Part shown: positions 45,394-54,463 of the stretch, in pieces
Position numbering within the stretch: the first letter of the stretch is position 1
Layout: the number at the start of each line of letters is the position of its first letter
Assembly (NCBI RefSeq): GCF_937951745.1
Contig: NZ_CALFBQ010000031.1
Coordinates: 1 to 55,348, forward strand
DNA length: 55,348 nt
Direction of reading: 5' to 3'
DNA from: an uncultured Chloroflexus sp.
Lineage (GTDB): Bacteria; Chloroflexota; Chloroflexia; Chloroflexales; Chloroflexaceae
The notes under the pieces: model-generated
Told to the model about the DNA's origin: nothing
Databases searched by the model: none
What the model saw: the letters and a program-made list of their open reading frames with translations, nothing else
Program-made: the position numbers and the translations under genes

Positions 45394-47772
45394 CTACTTC
45401 AAATGAGTACGGAACCAGCTAATCTGCTCTTGAGCGGCATAAAGCTGGTTTTCCTGCAACCCTAGACCGTGCCCCTCAAAAATAAAGCGTACCATGCGCG
45501 CCGGAACACCGCGATTGACTAGTTGCAGATGTAAGTTCTCATTCTGCACGATCGGCAAGAAATCTTCGGTGCCATGGAAGGTCAACACCGCAGCTTTGAC
45601 CTTATCGGCGCCGTAGCTCGGTGAGTCTTTCACATACTCGTTGAGCGCTTTGAACGGCGGCAACCCTTCGAGATACGGAGGCAGAATGACCGAGCCGAGC
45701 TTCCATTCGCTGATCACATCAATAAATGCACACTGCGGATTCGCAGCGGCATAAAGGTCTGGATGGCGCACAACACTCTGCAACGTGAAGTAGCCGCCAT
45801 ACGAACAGCCGGTAATGCCCACCTTGCCTTTAGATGTCCAGCCTCGGCTTATCGCCTGTTGGACGATCTCGGCCTGCTCGTCAATGTCGATCTGACCGAA
45901 ATTCGCACTATCAACCAGCGAATTGTAGACCGCTGGTGTATAGCCATGGCGTCCGGCAACGGGTGTAATGAGCAGCGCAAAGCCGAACGAAGGCAACAAG
46001 GCATACGGGTTCTCGACGTTGGTCATCCACTGATTGATCATCGGCACGTTCGGCCCACCTTCCTGCCAAACGATCATACGCACATTCTTGGGTGGGAAGG
46101 GAGCATCAGCCGCTTGGATGAGCGTACCAACCCGAACTTGCCCATTACGGAGCGTAAACGTCACCGGGTCTTGACGCAGGTTGGCCTCAACCCGCAATTC
46201 TTCGTTTTGCCATGTGAGCCGCGCCAGCGCAGTGCCGTCCCAGCGCAGGCGGTAGATGTCAGGCGGATCGGTATACGAGGTGTAGGTAAAGACGATTTGG
46301 CGGGTGCTGCTGCTGGTCGCAACCACGTTAAAGTACGAGCCAGCGCGGTCAGCGAGATTGCGCAACTCGCCTGAGACACGGTTGTAGTAATAGGGATGGC
46401 GGTTACTTCCAACAACGCCACGCACGATAAGCTCATCGGGGCTAACAAAATCGGCAATACTGCGATAAACAACATCACCACCTGAGAGCATTGGATGCTC
46501 AAAGGTTTTGCTGAGGCGGAACTGGCCACTATTATCGCGGTCGTAGAACCGGAAGCTGGTGCGCGAAGAGAAGCGCGGGAGATAGACTGGATGGGTACGT
46601 CCCTTGAGGTACGCTGGATGGTGAGCTTTGATCAGCAACGATTGCCCACCGGGCGCCCAGTCGTGCGCTTCGAGGATCGGCGCACCGACTGTAGCGTCAG
46701 GCCGAATCACCTGTGTCTGGCCGCTAGCGAAGTCGATCACATACGTATTGTTATTCTGGATAATCGGATTTTGGCGCGGCGGCAGATTGCCGGTTGAGTC
46801 GCGATAAATCTCTTCGGAGAAAAGAGCACCGACATAGGAGCTGCGTCCTTCGGCATCAGGCACACCGAAAAACGACACGGCGGCAAAGGCCGAATCGCTC
46901 GTCCACGTCGCATTCAGCAAAGCCGAGGCGTAAGGAATGCTCGTCACGTAGCGTTCTTCACCGGTTGTAGCGTCGTAGAGAAAGAGGTTATACGGCTCGC
47001 GCGTCGCTTCAATTGCAGTACCATCGTTCTGTTGCTGGAAGAGAAAGCGATTCAGCAGATCAGGCCGGCGCTGGCGCAACTGATCGACCCGACGCTGGAG
47101 ACGAGCCGGCAGCGTGAACTGATGCTCGCGAGTGGCGAACGGGATCGGTAAACCTATTGTGTAGCGTTTGGTGAACGGCTTGAATTCTGCCGACGACGAT
47201 TCCTCGGCTGTAGGCGGCTCGCGCACGATGAGCCAATTGGTAAGATTGGGCGCAATCGAGACAATGCCAAGGTTCTCATCAGGCAGACCGACTTGAAAGG
47301 CATTAACTTCACCGCTAAATCGGTTGATGAACAGAGCCACAAACGCATCTTCAAGGCCTGTGGCGAAAAAGTTAACCGCCAGCACACCAAGCGTGCTCTC
47401 ATCTTGCCAACTGAAGCTACCAACCCCAAAGAAGGGAAGTGGGACGAAGAAATCGAATGCCTCAGCGGCAATCGGCACGGTGTCGCCGGTGGTAATATCA
47501 AGGAACGCGAACCCTTCGTTCGAACTGATCAACACAGCGGCATCGTCAGGACTGATATCGCTGCGTGGAACTGGATATGAGACGTCGTTTTGTAAGCGAT
47601 CGATCTTCGCAATCTCATCATCGCTGAGCAAATTGGGCGGCAGGTCTTTCTCATCACCGAACTGATTAACATTGACAATGTTGTTACGAATAGGCGCCGC
47701 AGTCACAGGTGCAACGAGACCAACTAGAGCGACCAAAACACCGATCCACCAGAGCCAGCGCGACCGTCGCAT
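45394..47772 (-). CDS. exported S9 (prolyl oligopeptidase-family) peptidase
   Basis: A 792-residue secreted serine peptidase from ATG 47772 (AAGGAG 8 bases ahead); six residues upstream in frame is a weaker start. A signal peptide (RRSRWLWWIGVLVALVGL...TAAP) is followed by a beta-propeller-like region (about 60-560) and an alpha/beta-hydrolase domain. The nucleophile is in GITGCSYGGYF (Ser near residue 656), the Asp is in FHGTEDFLPIV, and the His is in IFEGHGLG. Substrates are probably short peptides outside the cell. It diverges from the LCP gene across a 266-base spacer that holds no gene. An extended -10 (TGGTATACT, 47844-47852, plus strand) faces the LCP gene. Confidence 0.9.
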   Translation of the reverse strand: MRRSRWLWWIGVLVALVGLVAPVTAAPIRNNIVNVNQFGDEKDLPPNLLSDDEIAKIDRLQNDVSYPVPRSDISPDDAAVLISSNEGFAFLDITTGDTVPIAAEAFDFFVPLPFFGVGSFSWQDESTLGVLAVNFFATGLEDAFVALFINRFSGEVNAFQVGLPDENLGIVSIAPNLTNWLIVREPPTAEESSSAEFKPFTKRYTIGLPIPFATREHQFTLPARLQRRVDQLRQRRPDLLNRFLFQQQNDGTAIEATREPYNLFLYDATTGEERYVTSIPYASALLNATWTSDSAFAAVSFFGVPDAEGRSSYVGALFSEEIYRDSTGNLPPRQNPIIQNNNTYVIDFASGQTQVIRPDATVGAPILEAHDWAPGGQSLLIKAHHPAYLKGRTHPVYLPRFSSRTSFRFYDRDNSGQFRLSKTFEHPMLSGGDVVYRSIADFVSPDELIVRGVVGSNRHPYYYNRVSGELRNLADRAGSYFNVVATSSSTRQIVFTYTSYTDPPDIYRLRWDGTALARLTWQNEELRVEANLRQDPVTFTLRNGQVRVGTLIQAADAPFPPKNVRMIVWQEGGPNVPMINQWMTNVENPYALLPSFGFALLITPVAGRHGYTPAVYNSLVDSANFGQIDIDEQAEIVQQAISRGWTSKGKVGITGCSYGGYFTLQSVVRHPDLYAAANPQCAFIDVISEWKLGSVILPPYLEGLPPFKALNEYVKDSPSYGADKVKAAVLTFHGTEDFLPIVQNENLHLQLVNRGVPARMVRFIFEGHGLGLQENQLYAAQEQISWFRTHLK

Positions 47773-48038
47773 AGACGTACTCCTTACCATTGCAAAAAGG
47801 TGAAGACGCTACGTTTTGTATCATAGCAGATGGAAAGCCAAAATGGTATACTACAAAGTACTATATTCTTGCTGTAATAGTCACTTTGCTCGCGGTTGTG
47901 GTCACTGGTGCAGGATTGCTGAACGTTCGTATAGCAACCCGCTTGCGATAGGATGCGACAAGACAATTGCCGCACTTCTGAGTCGGGGTTGCAACTCATG
48001 CCGCAATCTATTATGACCGGTGATCGAATGGCACTCGT

Positions 48039-49406
48039 ATGAACTGTAGTGAAGCACGCGCGCTGCTTGCCGCCGGCATCCGGCCCGGTTCGGGGTCAAC
48101 AACCCAAGCGCTTCTGCACGATCATCTAGCCCAGTGCGCCACTTGCCGCGCGCTGGCCGAAGGAAGCGATCAGGCACTATTAGCAGCATTGCTCGCGACG
48201 CCGCTACCAGAACGTCCTCCAACGCGCAACTGGTCGATCCACCATCTCCTCTTTCTCCTGCTCGCCTTGCTCGCCGGCTGGCTTGGCTTTCAAACTGGCA
48301 GAGTAGTATTAGCAGGAATCACAATTAGCCAGAACATGACTGCAATGCAATTGCCCTCGCCAGCTATCACGGTAACGCCAGCAATGATGGCCATCGCAAC
48401 ACCGCTGCCAACCCCCATTCCCTCACCCTTACTATCGCTAGATCAACCCACGACAACCAGCGAAGCGATCGCTGTGGACGCCTCACCAACGCCAGCAGCG
48501 TTGGAGATAGCCGTTGCCGCATCGATAACGCCAATCCGTTTGCCGGCAATTGATGGCCGCGTGCCGGTGCCGACGCTGATGCCAACCGTTGGCGTTCGTC
48601 TGCCGGAGGACGATGCGATTCACATTCTGTTGCTGGGCAGCGACCGACGACCCGGTGAGAGTTGGGCCACGCGATCTGACGCCGTGATGCTAGTGCGGAT
48701 CGAGCCATCGCAGCGACGGGTAGCACTGCTTTCGTTACCGCGTGATCTGATGGTTGACATTCCGGGATACGGGTATGGGCGAATTAACAGCGCGACGGTC
48801 TATGGTGAAATGAACCCAGCCATTGGCGGGGCTGAACTCGCCCGGCGGACAGTAACGAATCTGCTCGGACTACCGATTGATCATATCGTGTGGGTTGATT
48901 TTACCGGCTTTACCGCGGCAGTTGACGCCATCGGTGGGATTGAGGTTGAGCTTGAGCAGGCGATCTACGATCCGGCCTACCCGACGATGGATTACGGGAT
49001 TACAACGGTCTACTTCCCGGCGGGGAAACAATGGATCGATGGCGCACAGGCGTTGATCTTGAGCCGTACTCGCCACGCCGACAGTGCCTATGCTCGTGAA
49101 GAACGCCAGCAGATGATTGCGTTGGCGATTGCCCGTCGAATTCGCGAACACGATCCGGTAAGGCAGGTTGAGCTGGCCGCGCACGTGACCACTGCGCTGC
49201 GCCCGCACATCCGCACCGATCTGAGCGCCGACGAGCTGTTAGGGTTGGCATGGTCGTTGCGCGAGGTTGACTTAGGCGCAATCGAGCGATTCGCACTAGG
49301 GCCGGACGACGTGTACGAAGGATTGATTGAAGGCGATCCATACGCATTAACGCCTCGTCCCGGTGCGATTGCGGCGCTGGTGCGGGATTTTGTGAACGGG
49401 AAGTAG
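48039..49406 (+). CDS. LCP-family protein with N-terminal anti-sigma-type zinc finger
   Basis: A 455-residue fusion. Residues 1-40 form a zf-HC2/ZAS motif, H29-x3-C33-x2-C36 with C3 (MNCSEARALL...HLAQCATCRAL), the hallmark of anti-sigma factors and their relatives. A membrane helix (about 67-90) follows, then a Pro/Thr linker and an LCP (LytR-CpsA-Psr) domain (about 190-410). The LCP part has HILLLGSDRRPGE, MLVRIEPSQRRVALLSLPRDLMVDIPG, INSATVYGE, VDAIGGIEVEL and ALILSRTRHADSAYAREERQQ, including the arginines that bind the polyprenyl-pyrophosphate. LCP enzymes attach polymers to the wall outside the membrane. No sigma factor gene is adjacent. Confidence 0.88.
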   Translation: MNCSEARALLAAGIRPGSGSTTQALLHDHLAQCATCRALAEGSDQALLAALLATPLPERPPTRNWSIHHLLFLLLALLAGWLGFQTGRVVLAGITISQNMTAMQLPSPAITVTPAMMAIATPLPTPIPSPLLSLDQPTTTSEAIAVDASPTPAALEIAVAASITPIRLPAIDGRVPVPTLMPTVGVRLPEDDAIHILLLGSDRRPGESWATRSDAVMLVRIEPSQRRVALLSLPRDLMVDIPGYGYGRINSATVYGEMNPAIGGAELARRTVTNLLGLPIDHIVWVDFTGFTAAVDAIGGIEVELEQAIYDPAYPTMDYGITTVYFPAGKQWIDGAQALILSRTRHADSAYAREERQQMIALAIARRIREHDPVRQVELAAHVTTALRPHIRTDLSADELLGLAWSLREVDLGAIERFALGPDDVYEGLIEGDPYALTPRPGAIAALVRDFVNGK

Positions 49407-49726
49407 AGGTAGCGGCTGAGATTAAGAGCCACTAAAAGACACAAAAAGTGATAGCGAGATAACCCTCACCCCAGCCCCTCTCCCGCCACGCGGGAGAGGG
49501 ATGCGGTTTGCAGCACCAACGCAACGCGGGAGCGATGACGGCGCATTGCTCTTAAACACAGCAGTGTAGCAGCGAAATAGCCGCATTCCCGAAGGGTCGG
49601 CAGCACCCACTACCCCGCTCTTGCAACACGGGAGCAGGGTGCGGTTTGAAACAACAGGGCATGGATTACGGCGCATTGCTCTTAAACACAGCAGTGCGGC
49701 AGTAGAACTGCCACATTCCCGAAGGT
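49407..49726. repeat. intergenic pair of imperfect repeats of about 130 bases
   Basis: The 320 bases between the LCP gene and lysZ hold two related units, about 49476-49594 and about 49612-49725. Each starts with a hairpin (first unit: CCCTCTCCCG / CGGGAGAGGG, 49476-49485 with 49491-49500; second less perfect) and contains GCGGTTTG (49503 and 49641). Each then has an identical 29-base block (49538-49566 and 49668-49696) and ends ATTCCCGAAGG. The second copy runs to the stop codon of lysZ. No coding potential was seen. It looks like a dispersed non-coding repeat or MITE-like element. Confidence 0.7.
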
Positions 49727-50530
49727 TTAGGCGATATGAGTGCCGCCGCCGGCCAGCGCGTGGCTAATGCACGATGGAATACGGGCATCGGCAAGAATGA
49801 CGCGCTGCACTCCGCCGGCCAATGCCTCTTGCGCGCCGAGCAGTTTCTTCTTCATCCGCCCGGCGGCGTAGTCCATATTGGCTGCGAGTTCGGTGCGCGG
49901 GATGTTGGTAATCAGCGACGCCTCATCGGGAAAGTTGCGCAGCAAGCCGGGCACATTCGAGAGCAGGATCAGCGTCTGCGCGCCGAGCGCGGCGGCGATG
50001 GCGGCGGCAGCACGATCACCATCAACATTGACCGCTTCGCCAACTGTGGAACAGGCAATCGGCGCCACCACCGGCAAATAGCCGGCGTCGAGCAGCATGC
50101 GCAAGAGCGGCGCATTGACCTGCTCGATCGTACCAGTCCAATCATCGCGCAAGATCATCTGGCGACCCTGCTCGATCACTCTGATGGTCGATTTCCGTTT
50201 GCCCTCCAACAAACGGCCATCAAGGCCGCTCAGGCCCAACGCCATTACTCCGCGCATTTGCAACCGCTCAACCAATTGTTTGTTGATCAAGCCAGCAGTC
50301 GCCATCAGAAAGATTTCGAGCGTGCGCCGGTCGGTATAGCGGCTCGTATGGCCGCCCGGCGAGGTAACAAACCGGGGTGGATGGCCGAGCGCCTCGGCCA
50401 ACCGATTGGTCTGATCCGAGCCGCCGTGAACGAGTACCAGCCGCTCGCCAGCTTGCCAGCGCGCAGCCACATCGTCACAGAGTGCGTCGTAGTCGTTGCC
50501 GGCGCTGCCACCCACCTTAACCACTAACAT
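49727..50530 (-). CDS. lysZ: LysZ-type amino-acid kinase ([LysW]-aminoadipate/glutamate kinase)
   Basis: A 267-residue member of the acetylglutamate kinase family. Visible motifs: MLVVKVGGSAGND, LVHGGSDQTNRLAEALG, RYTDRRTLEIFLMATAGLINKQLVERL and NVDGDRAAAAIAAALGA, with GRMKKKLLGAQEAL near the end. The stretch GHTSRYTDRRTLEIF fits LysZ, which phosphorylates aminoadipate or glutamate held on the LysW carrier, better than classical ArgB. So it probably serves LysW-dependent arginine or lysine synthesis. LysW, LysX and LysY are not in the window. A classical acetylglutamate kinase remains possible. Confidence 0.82.
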   Translation of the reverse strand: MLVVKVGGSAGNDYDALCDDVAARWQAGERLVLVHGGSDQTNRLAEALGHPPRFVTSPGGHTSRYTDRRTLEIFLMATAGLINKQLVERLQMRGVMALGLSGLDGRLLEGKRKSTIRVIEQGRQMILRDDWTGTIEQVNAPLLRMLLDAGYLPVVAPIACSTVGEAVNVDGDRAAAAIAAALGAQTLILLSNVPGLLRNFPDEASLITNIPRTELAANMDYAAGRMKKKLLGAQEALAGGVQRVILADARIPSCISHALAGGGTHIA

Positions 50531-50630
50531 CGCAGCTTCCTCCTTATTGCCGCATGCAAAGACAGAATCTCGCGGATAGCCGCATTCTCCGATTTCTCAG
50601 CAATTTCTCTGACAACTATCGTCGCAGAAA

Positions 50631-50639
50631 TGGTATGAT
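50631..50639 (+). promoter_or_regulatory. extended -10 promoter of the amidase gene (leaderless transcript likely)
   Basis: TG-G-TATGAT (50631-50639) ends 6 bases before ATG 50646. The expected transcription start therefore falls on or beside the A of the ATG, with no room for a Shine-Dalgarno sequence. CTGACA lies 19 bases upstream of the -10. Confidence 0.5.
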
Positions 50640-50645
50640 GCGCCT

Positions 50646-51794
50646 ATGCGATTGATAGCTTGCCTTATTCTACTTCACTTCTTCATCCTCGCTGCTTGTG
50701 CGCCCGCACCGGCAGCAACGCCGACAGGAATAGCGACGCGCGAGGTCGTTAGCGCGCCTACGACAACCCCGTTACCGCTGCCTTCACCGACCCTACCGCC
50801 AGTGCCAACGGTGACACCGGCGCGGGCGGCGCAAGCCGTGCCGCCACCGGTGAGTGATACTGTAGCGGAAGCAGCGCCGCCAGCGCCAACCGCGATCCCA
50901 AGCACGCCGTCAACCCCCACACCGCGCCCGACCGGCACACCGCTGCGGGTTGGCATTCAGATCGGGCACTTACGTTCACATGAATTGCCTGACGAACAGG
51001 CGCACTTGCGCACCTCAACCGGCGCGCGCTGGAATGGGATCACGGAAGCGCAGGTGAACGAAGCAATTGCAGTGCGTGTTCGTGACATACTGGTCGTGGC
51101 GGGGGTGGAAGTTGATCTGCTGCCAGCCACTATACCGCCGGCGTATGATGCTGATGCATTCGTGGCAATCCATGCCGATGGTTCAGCGGAAGGGGCGCGG
51201 GGATGGAAGATCGCTACGCCGTGGCGCGCATCGGCAGCGAGCCGTGCATTACTCGCAGCAGTCGCCGCAACCTATGGCGTCGTGACCGGACTACCGGAAG
51301 ATCGCAATGGCATTACCGTCAATATGCGCGGGTACTACGCCTTTAATTATCGTCGTCACACCCACGCGATTGCACGCACCACCCCGGCCATCATTATTGA
51401 GACAGGATTTCTGACCAATGCCGCTGACCGCGAGATTATCGTGGCACGTCCTGAGGTGGCAGCGCGCGGGATTGCCGAAGGGATTTTGCAATATTTGAAC
51501 CAGCGCGATCCTAACGATGGCGCAGCATTGCTACCACCCGAATGGCCGATCCTCTACACCAGCGCTGAGACGATGGTGCGCGCCGGGCCAGCTGATACAG
51601 CAAAGCTGGTAGCGCGCGTACCGGCTGATAGCCGCATCTTTGTCTTCAATCAGGCAGGCGAGTGGTATGAAGCAATGGTGCGCGCCGGAAACGCGCGATA
51701 CGTAGGTTGGGTGCGGGTCGATCAGACCCGCCCGGCGACAGCCAACGACAACCCAGCGCCGCCGCCCGCCGAACCGCCAGCGACGAATCCCTAA
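50646..51794 (+). CDS. N-acetylmuramoyl-L-alanine amidase lipoprotein (Amidase_3)
   Basis: A 382-residue zinc amidase that cuts the bond between muramic acid and the peptide stem. The lipobox is LAAC (C18), then a Pro/Thr/Ala-rich linker of about 80 residues. The catalytic domain (about 100-290) has the zinc-site pattern VGIQIGHLR (His), GITEAQVNEAIA (Glu), FVAIHADGS (His) and the catalytic Glu in AIIIETGFLTNAADR. A short SH3-like C-terminal domain follows (about 297-360, YTSAETMVRAGPADTAKLV), ending in a Pro/Ala tail. Outer surface, wall turnover. It converges with the C25 gene, 10 bases apart; a small dyad (51792-51807) covers both stop codons. Confidence 0.88.
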   Translation: MRLIACLILLHFFILAACAPAPAATPTGIATREVVSAPTTTPLPLPSPTLPPVPTVTPARAAQAVPPPVSDTVAEAAPPAPTAIPSTPSTPTPRPTGTPLRVGIQIGHLRSHELPDEQAHLRTSTGARWNGITEAQVNEAIAVRVRDILVVAGVEVDLLPATIPPAYDADAFVAIHADGSAEGARGWKIATPWRASAASRALLAAVAATYGVVTGLPEDRNGITVNMRGYYAFNYRRHTHAIARTTPAIIIETGFLTNAADREIIVARPEVAARGIAEGILQYLNQRDPNDGAALLPPEWPILYTSAETMVRAGPADTAKLVARVPADSRIFVFNQAGEWYEAMVRAGNARYVGWVRVDQTRPATANDNPAPPPAEPPATNP

Positions 51795-51804
51795 CGCACG
51801 CGCG

Positions 51805-54450
51805 TTACCGCTGTACGATTGGCACATTCACCTGATACAACGGGCGGGCAGCGACCGGCGTCAGCGGATCACCCAGCACAAGAAACGTCCGTAACGACTC
51901 AGGAGCTTCGCCACTGGCGGCGAGATTAGCATAGCCGGCAGCCACAAGGTGGCCAAGCGGAGGGTACGGTTCAGCCGCCCAAAGCGCCTTGATAAAGCCA
52001 AGCAGCAACTGGCGATGACCGTAAGCAACACCGAAGCCGCTCGAACTCCACGTGGCAATCGCACCGCCGGCTGGGTTCAACAGCAATGCTTCATCGATTG
52101 TCGTACCACGGAAGGACGGATGCTGAAACGCACCGGTCAAACACGTCATACTCAGCACCACCGGCAGCGCCGGCGCGTTGCGTAGATCAGTCGCCGTATC
52201 AACGTGCAAAAGAAACGGATCAGTTATGCCAATCTGGGTAAACGCCCACTGAAACTGCAAGCCATGCCCGGCATAGACGAGCAAACCGGCTCCTTGGTTA
52301 AAGGCAGCAAACGCCTGCTCACGTGCTGTCGCAGCATCAGCAATACGCCCTACTGACCCAGCCGGATCGTAATAGATGCGCGTCGCACTGGTTTGGGCAG
52401 GCTGGAGAGCAATCGCTTCGTTGAGCAGGGCAGCAAAATCACCACTAGCATCAGGATTATCGGCAAGATAGACCGCGTGGCGCTGCCAAAGACCGCCACT
52501 CTGCTCGTAGGCAAGCAATTTAGCCACCACATCGCGCAATTCTGACTCAGATTTCACCGGCAAGCGGCCGATCCACAGATCGGGTTGAAACAGGCTCTCA
52601 GTAAGGGGGTCATCACCATCGAGCTGAGCAAAACAGGTCTCGCAGGCCGTTTCACCCAACCACGGATCGACCACCGCCAAGTAGGGAGGGATATGGCTCG
52701 TCCAATCATACCCCAGATAATTGCGCGGATCGGAACTGCCATCACCGACTAAGATAACCGCTTGAGGCTGGGATGGCCATGTGGCAGTCGCATAACGCAA
52801 AAACTGACGAATCGCGGTAGGATCCGGCTCGCCGCCACTCCAGCCGGCATAAATATCTTCAACCGCGATTGCAACCGGCGACCAACCTTGCGCTTGCCGG
52901 CGGGTCAACAGTGGTTGGAGCGCATCGAGAAACGCACGTGGGGCAATATAGATTGCCCGCGCATGGCGCGGCGTCGTGAGATTGATCGGCTGATGACGGA
53001 CCACTGCTGGGGTGTGAAGCGTATCAGTTCCGGTAACCAGATAACGGCGCGGCACTGGTGCGTCGTCAGCGAAGGCAGTACCGGTGAAGGACAGACGCAC
53101 CGGTTGCTGCGGGTCACTAATGTCATAGACGGCTGCGTCGGCAGCAGCGCCAGCTAACGGATAGGTGAAACGACCGGCTTGACCGCGAAAGATCGCCCCC
53201 TGTATGGAAAAGATCGGCTGGGCCGGCGCGTCGAACATCACTCGATCGAGATAGACCCGATCAACGCCGACAAGCGGGTCAAGCGTGAGCGTCATCGCAG
53301 CGGTTGGCGTAGGCAGAACGACAGTCGCGCGATACATCCCCGCTCCACTCCACTCGATAACCGTACTCCAATCGCTCGCCGTAGTAAGCAGCAACCGGTG
53401 GTCACCGTTATGTTTGACCAGCGTCGCCAATTCGAGCGTGAGGCTCATGGGGCCGCTGGCAGCGAGCGGTAGGGAAGTAGATAAAGTCACCGTCGTACTA
53501 ACCGGCGAACCGGCCACTGCATCAAGCCGGCGATGAAAGAAGCGATCGCCATCGAAACCGGCCAGTGTCGACTCGTAGATGGTTGGTGGATCGGATGGCC
53601 AGACACCGGCGACACGGATCGTAGCCGGCTGATCGCCAGCTTGCGGCTGCACAGCGCGCGTCGCCATCAACGTAGTAGCGGTTGGTTCGACCGTCAGCCA
53701 ATAGCGGTCGGTGGCCGACCAGCGCTCAGCGGGGGAAGGCGCGTAGAAGCGGAGGGCAGTCACAGTTGCGCCAATCGTAACAGCCTCCAATGGAAAGGTC
53801 AAACCGGCCCGTTGGAGACGCAAGCGATTGGGTTTAACAACGTTCAGATCAAGACCAAGCGCGCGTAGATCATCGGCGCTGATCTGCTGGACGCCTTCAG
53901 TAGTGACATCGATCGTCCATGCATCGCGCGTAGCCAACGGATCAGGCGCGGGCACACTGGCAAGCTGGACCGAGGAGCCAGCCACCGGCTTAAGCGACGC
54001 ACCGGTGATCAAGGCCGTGAGACTCAGGGCCAAACGCGGTTCATTACCGGCCAGATATTGAGGAGAAATCTCGTAGATCGCCGAGCGCACGCCGCGGAGG
54101 GAACCCTCACCAATCAGGCGGAGCGGAGCCGAAGGCGGAGCAGGCGCAAACTCCGGCAACGGCAAGCGGAGTTCACCATCAATTTCCAGCGCCGGCAGCG
54201 CCGGTGTTGGCAACGGTTCGGCCAACGGCTGATCGTGCAACGTGCGGATGACCGGCACTGCCGGCGCACCGTCAGCTAGGTAGAGCAGAAACCGCTGCGG
54301 TTCGCGAGGACTGGCCAATTGCCAGCGCACCTCAACCCCGCCGACAACTGGTTGCAACACCAAGCCAGCAACCGGCTGCGCCAGCGTCACTGGCGCAGCC
54401 GAGGCAAGCAAAGCGGCCAAGACAAGGAAGTAGAGCAGAAAGCGCCGCAT
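51805..54450 (-). CDS. exported C25 (gingipain-like) cysteine peptidase
   Basis: An 881-residue protein from ATG 54450, preferred because it opens a signal peptide (RRFLLYFLVLAALLASAAP) behind AGGAATTGGGG. The first about 480 residues are beta-rich with no catalytic motif. The C25 domain (about 480-870) holds VILVGDGSSDPRNYLGYDW, the cleft-lining CETCFAQLDGDD, catalytic His729 in LVYAGHGLQF and catalytic Cys770 in LSMTCLTG, and ends in FLVLGDPLTPVA. Gingipain-like proteases cleave after Arg or Lys; specificity here is unknown. It is 13 bases downstream of the DUF11 surface-protein gene, so the two are co-transcribed. Confidence 0.85.
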   Translation of the reverse strand: MRRFLLYFLVLAALLASAAPVTLAQPVAGLVLQPVVGGVEVRWQLASPREPQRFLLYLADGAPAVPVIRTLHDQPLAEPLPTPALPALEIDGELRLPLPEFAPAPPSAPLRLIGEGSLRGVRSAIYEISPQYLAGNEPRLALSLTALITGASLKPVAGSSVQLASVPAPDPLATRDAWTIDVTTEGVQQISADDLRALGLDLNVVKPNRLRLQRAGLTFPLEAVTIGATVTALRFYAPSPAERWSATDRYWLTVEPTATTLMATRAVQPQAGDQPATIRVAGVWPSDPPTIYESTLAGFDGDRFFHRRLDAVAGSPVSTTVTLSTSLPLAASGPMSLTLELATLVKHNGDHRLLLTTASDWSTVIEWSGAGMYRATVVLPTPTAAMTLTLDPLVGVDRVYLDRVMFDAPAQPIFSIQGAIFRGQAGRFTYPLAGAAADAAVYDISDPQQPVRLSFTGTAFADDAPVPRRYLVTGTDTLHTPAVVRHQPINLTTPRHARAIYIAPRAFLDALQPLLTRRQAQGWSPVAIAVEDIYAGWSGGEPDPTAIRQFLRYATATWPSQPQAVILVGDGSSDPRNYLGYDWTSHIPPYLAVVDPWLGETACETCFAQLDGDDPLTESLFQPDLWIGRLPVKSESELRDVVAKLLAYEQSGGLWQRHAVYLADNPDASGDFAALLNEAIALQPAQTSATRIYYDPAGSVGRIADAATAREQAFAAFNQGAGLLVYAGHGLQFQWAFTQIGITDPFLLHVDTATDLRNAPALPVVLSMTCLTGAFQHPSFRGTTIDEALLLNPAGGAIATWSSSGFGVAYGHRQLLLGFIKALWAAEPYPPLGHLVAAGYANLAASGEAPESLRTFLVLGDPLTPVAARPLYQVNVPIVQR

Positions 54451-54463
54451 TCGACCCCAATTC

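Noticed and set aside
47816-48016. Small frame between the S9 peptidase and LCP genes
   Set aside because: No ribosome-binding site, odd composition rich in Cys/Tyr/Ser, and it covers the likely promoter of the LCP gene.
49538-49696. The 29-base identical blocks as a CRISPR array
   Set aside because: The 130-base distance is too long and the sequence between the blocks is itself partly repeated, so it is a larger imperfect repeat.
49736-50527. Long open frame of 263 codons on the plus strand
   Set aside because: It lies entirely antisense to lysZ, whose protein shows clear kinase motifs. The plus-strand translation shows no domain and has a biased composition typical of shadow frames in GC-rich DNA.
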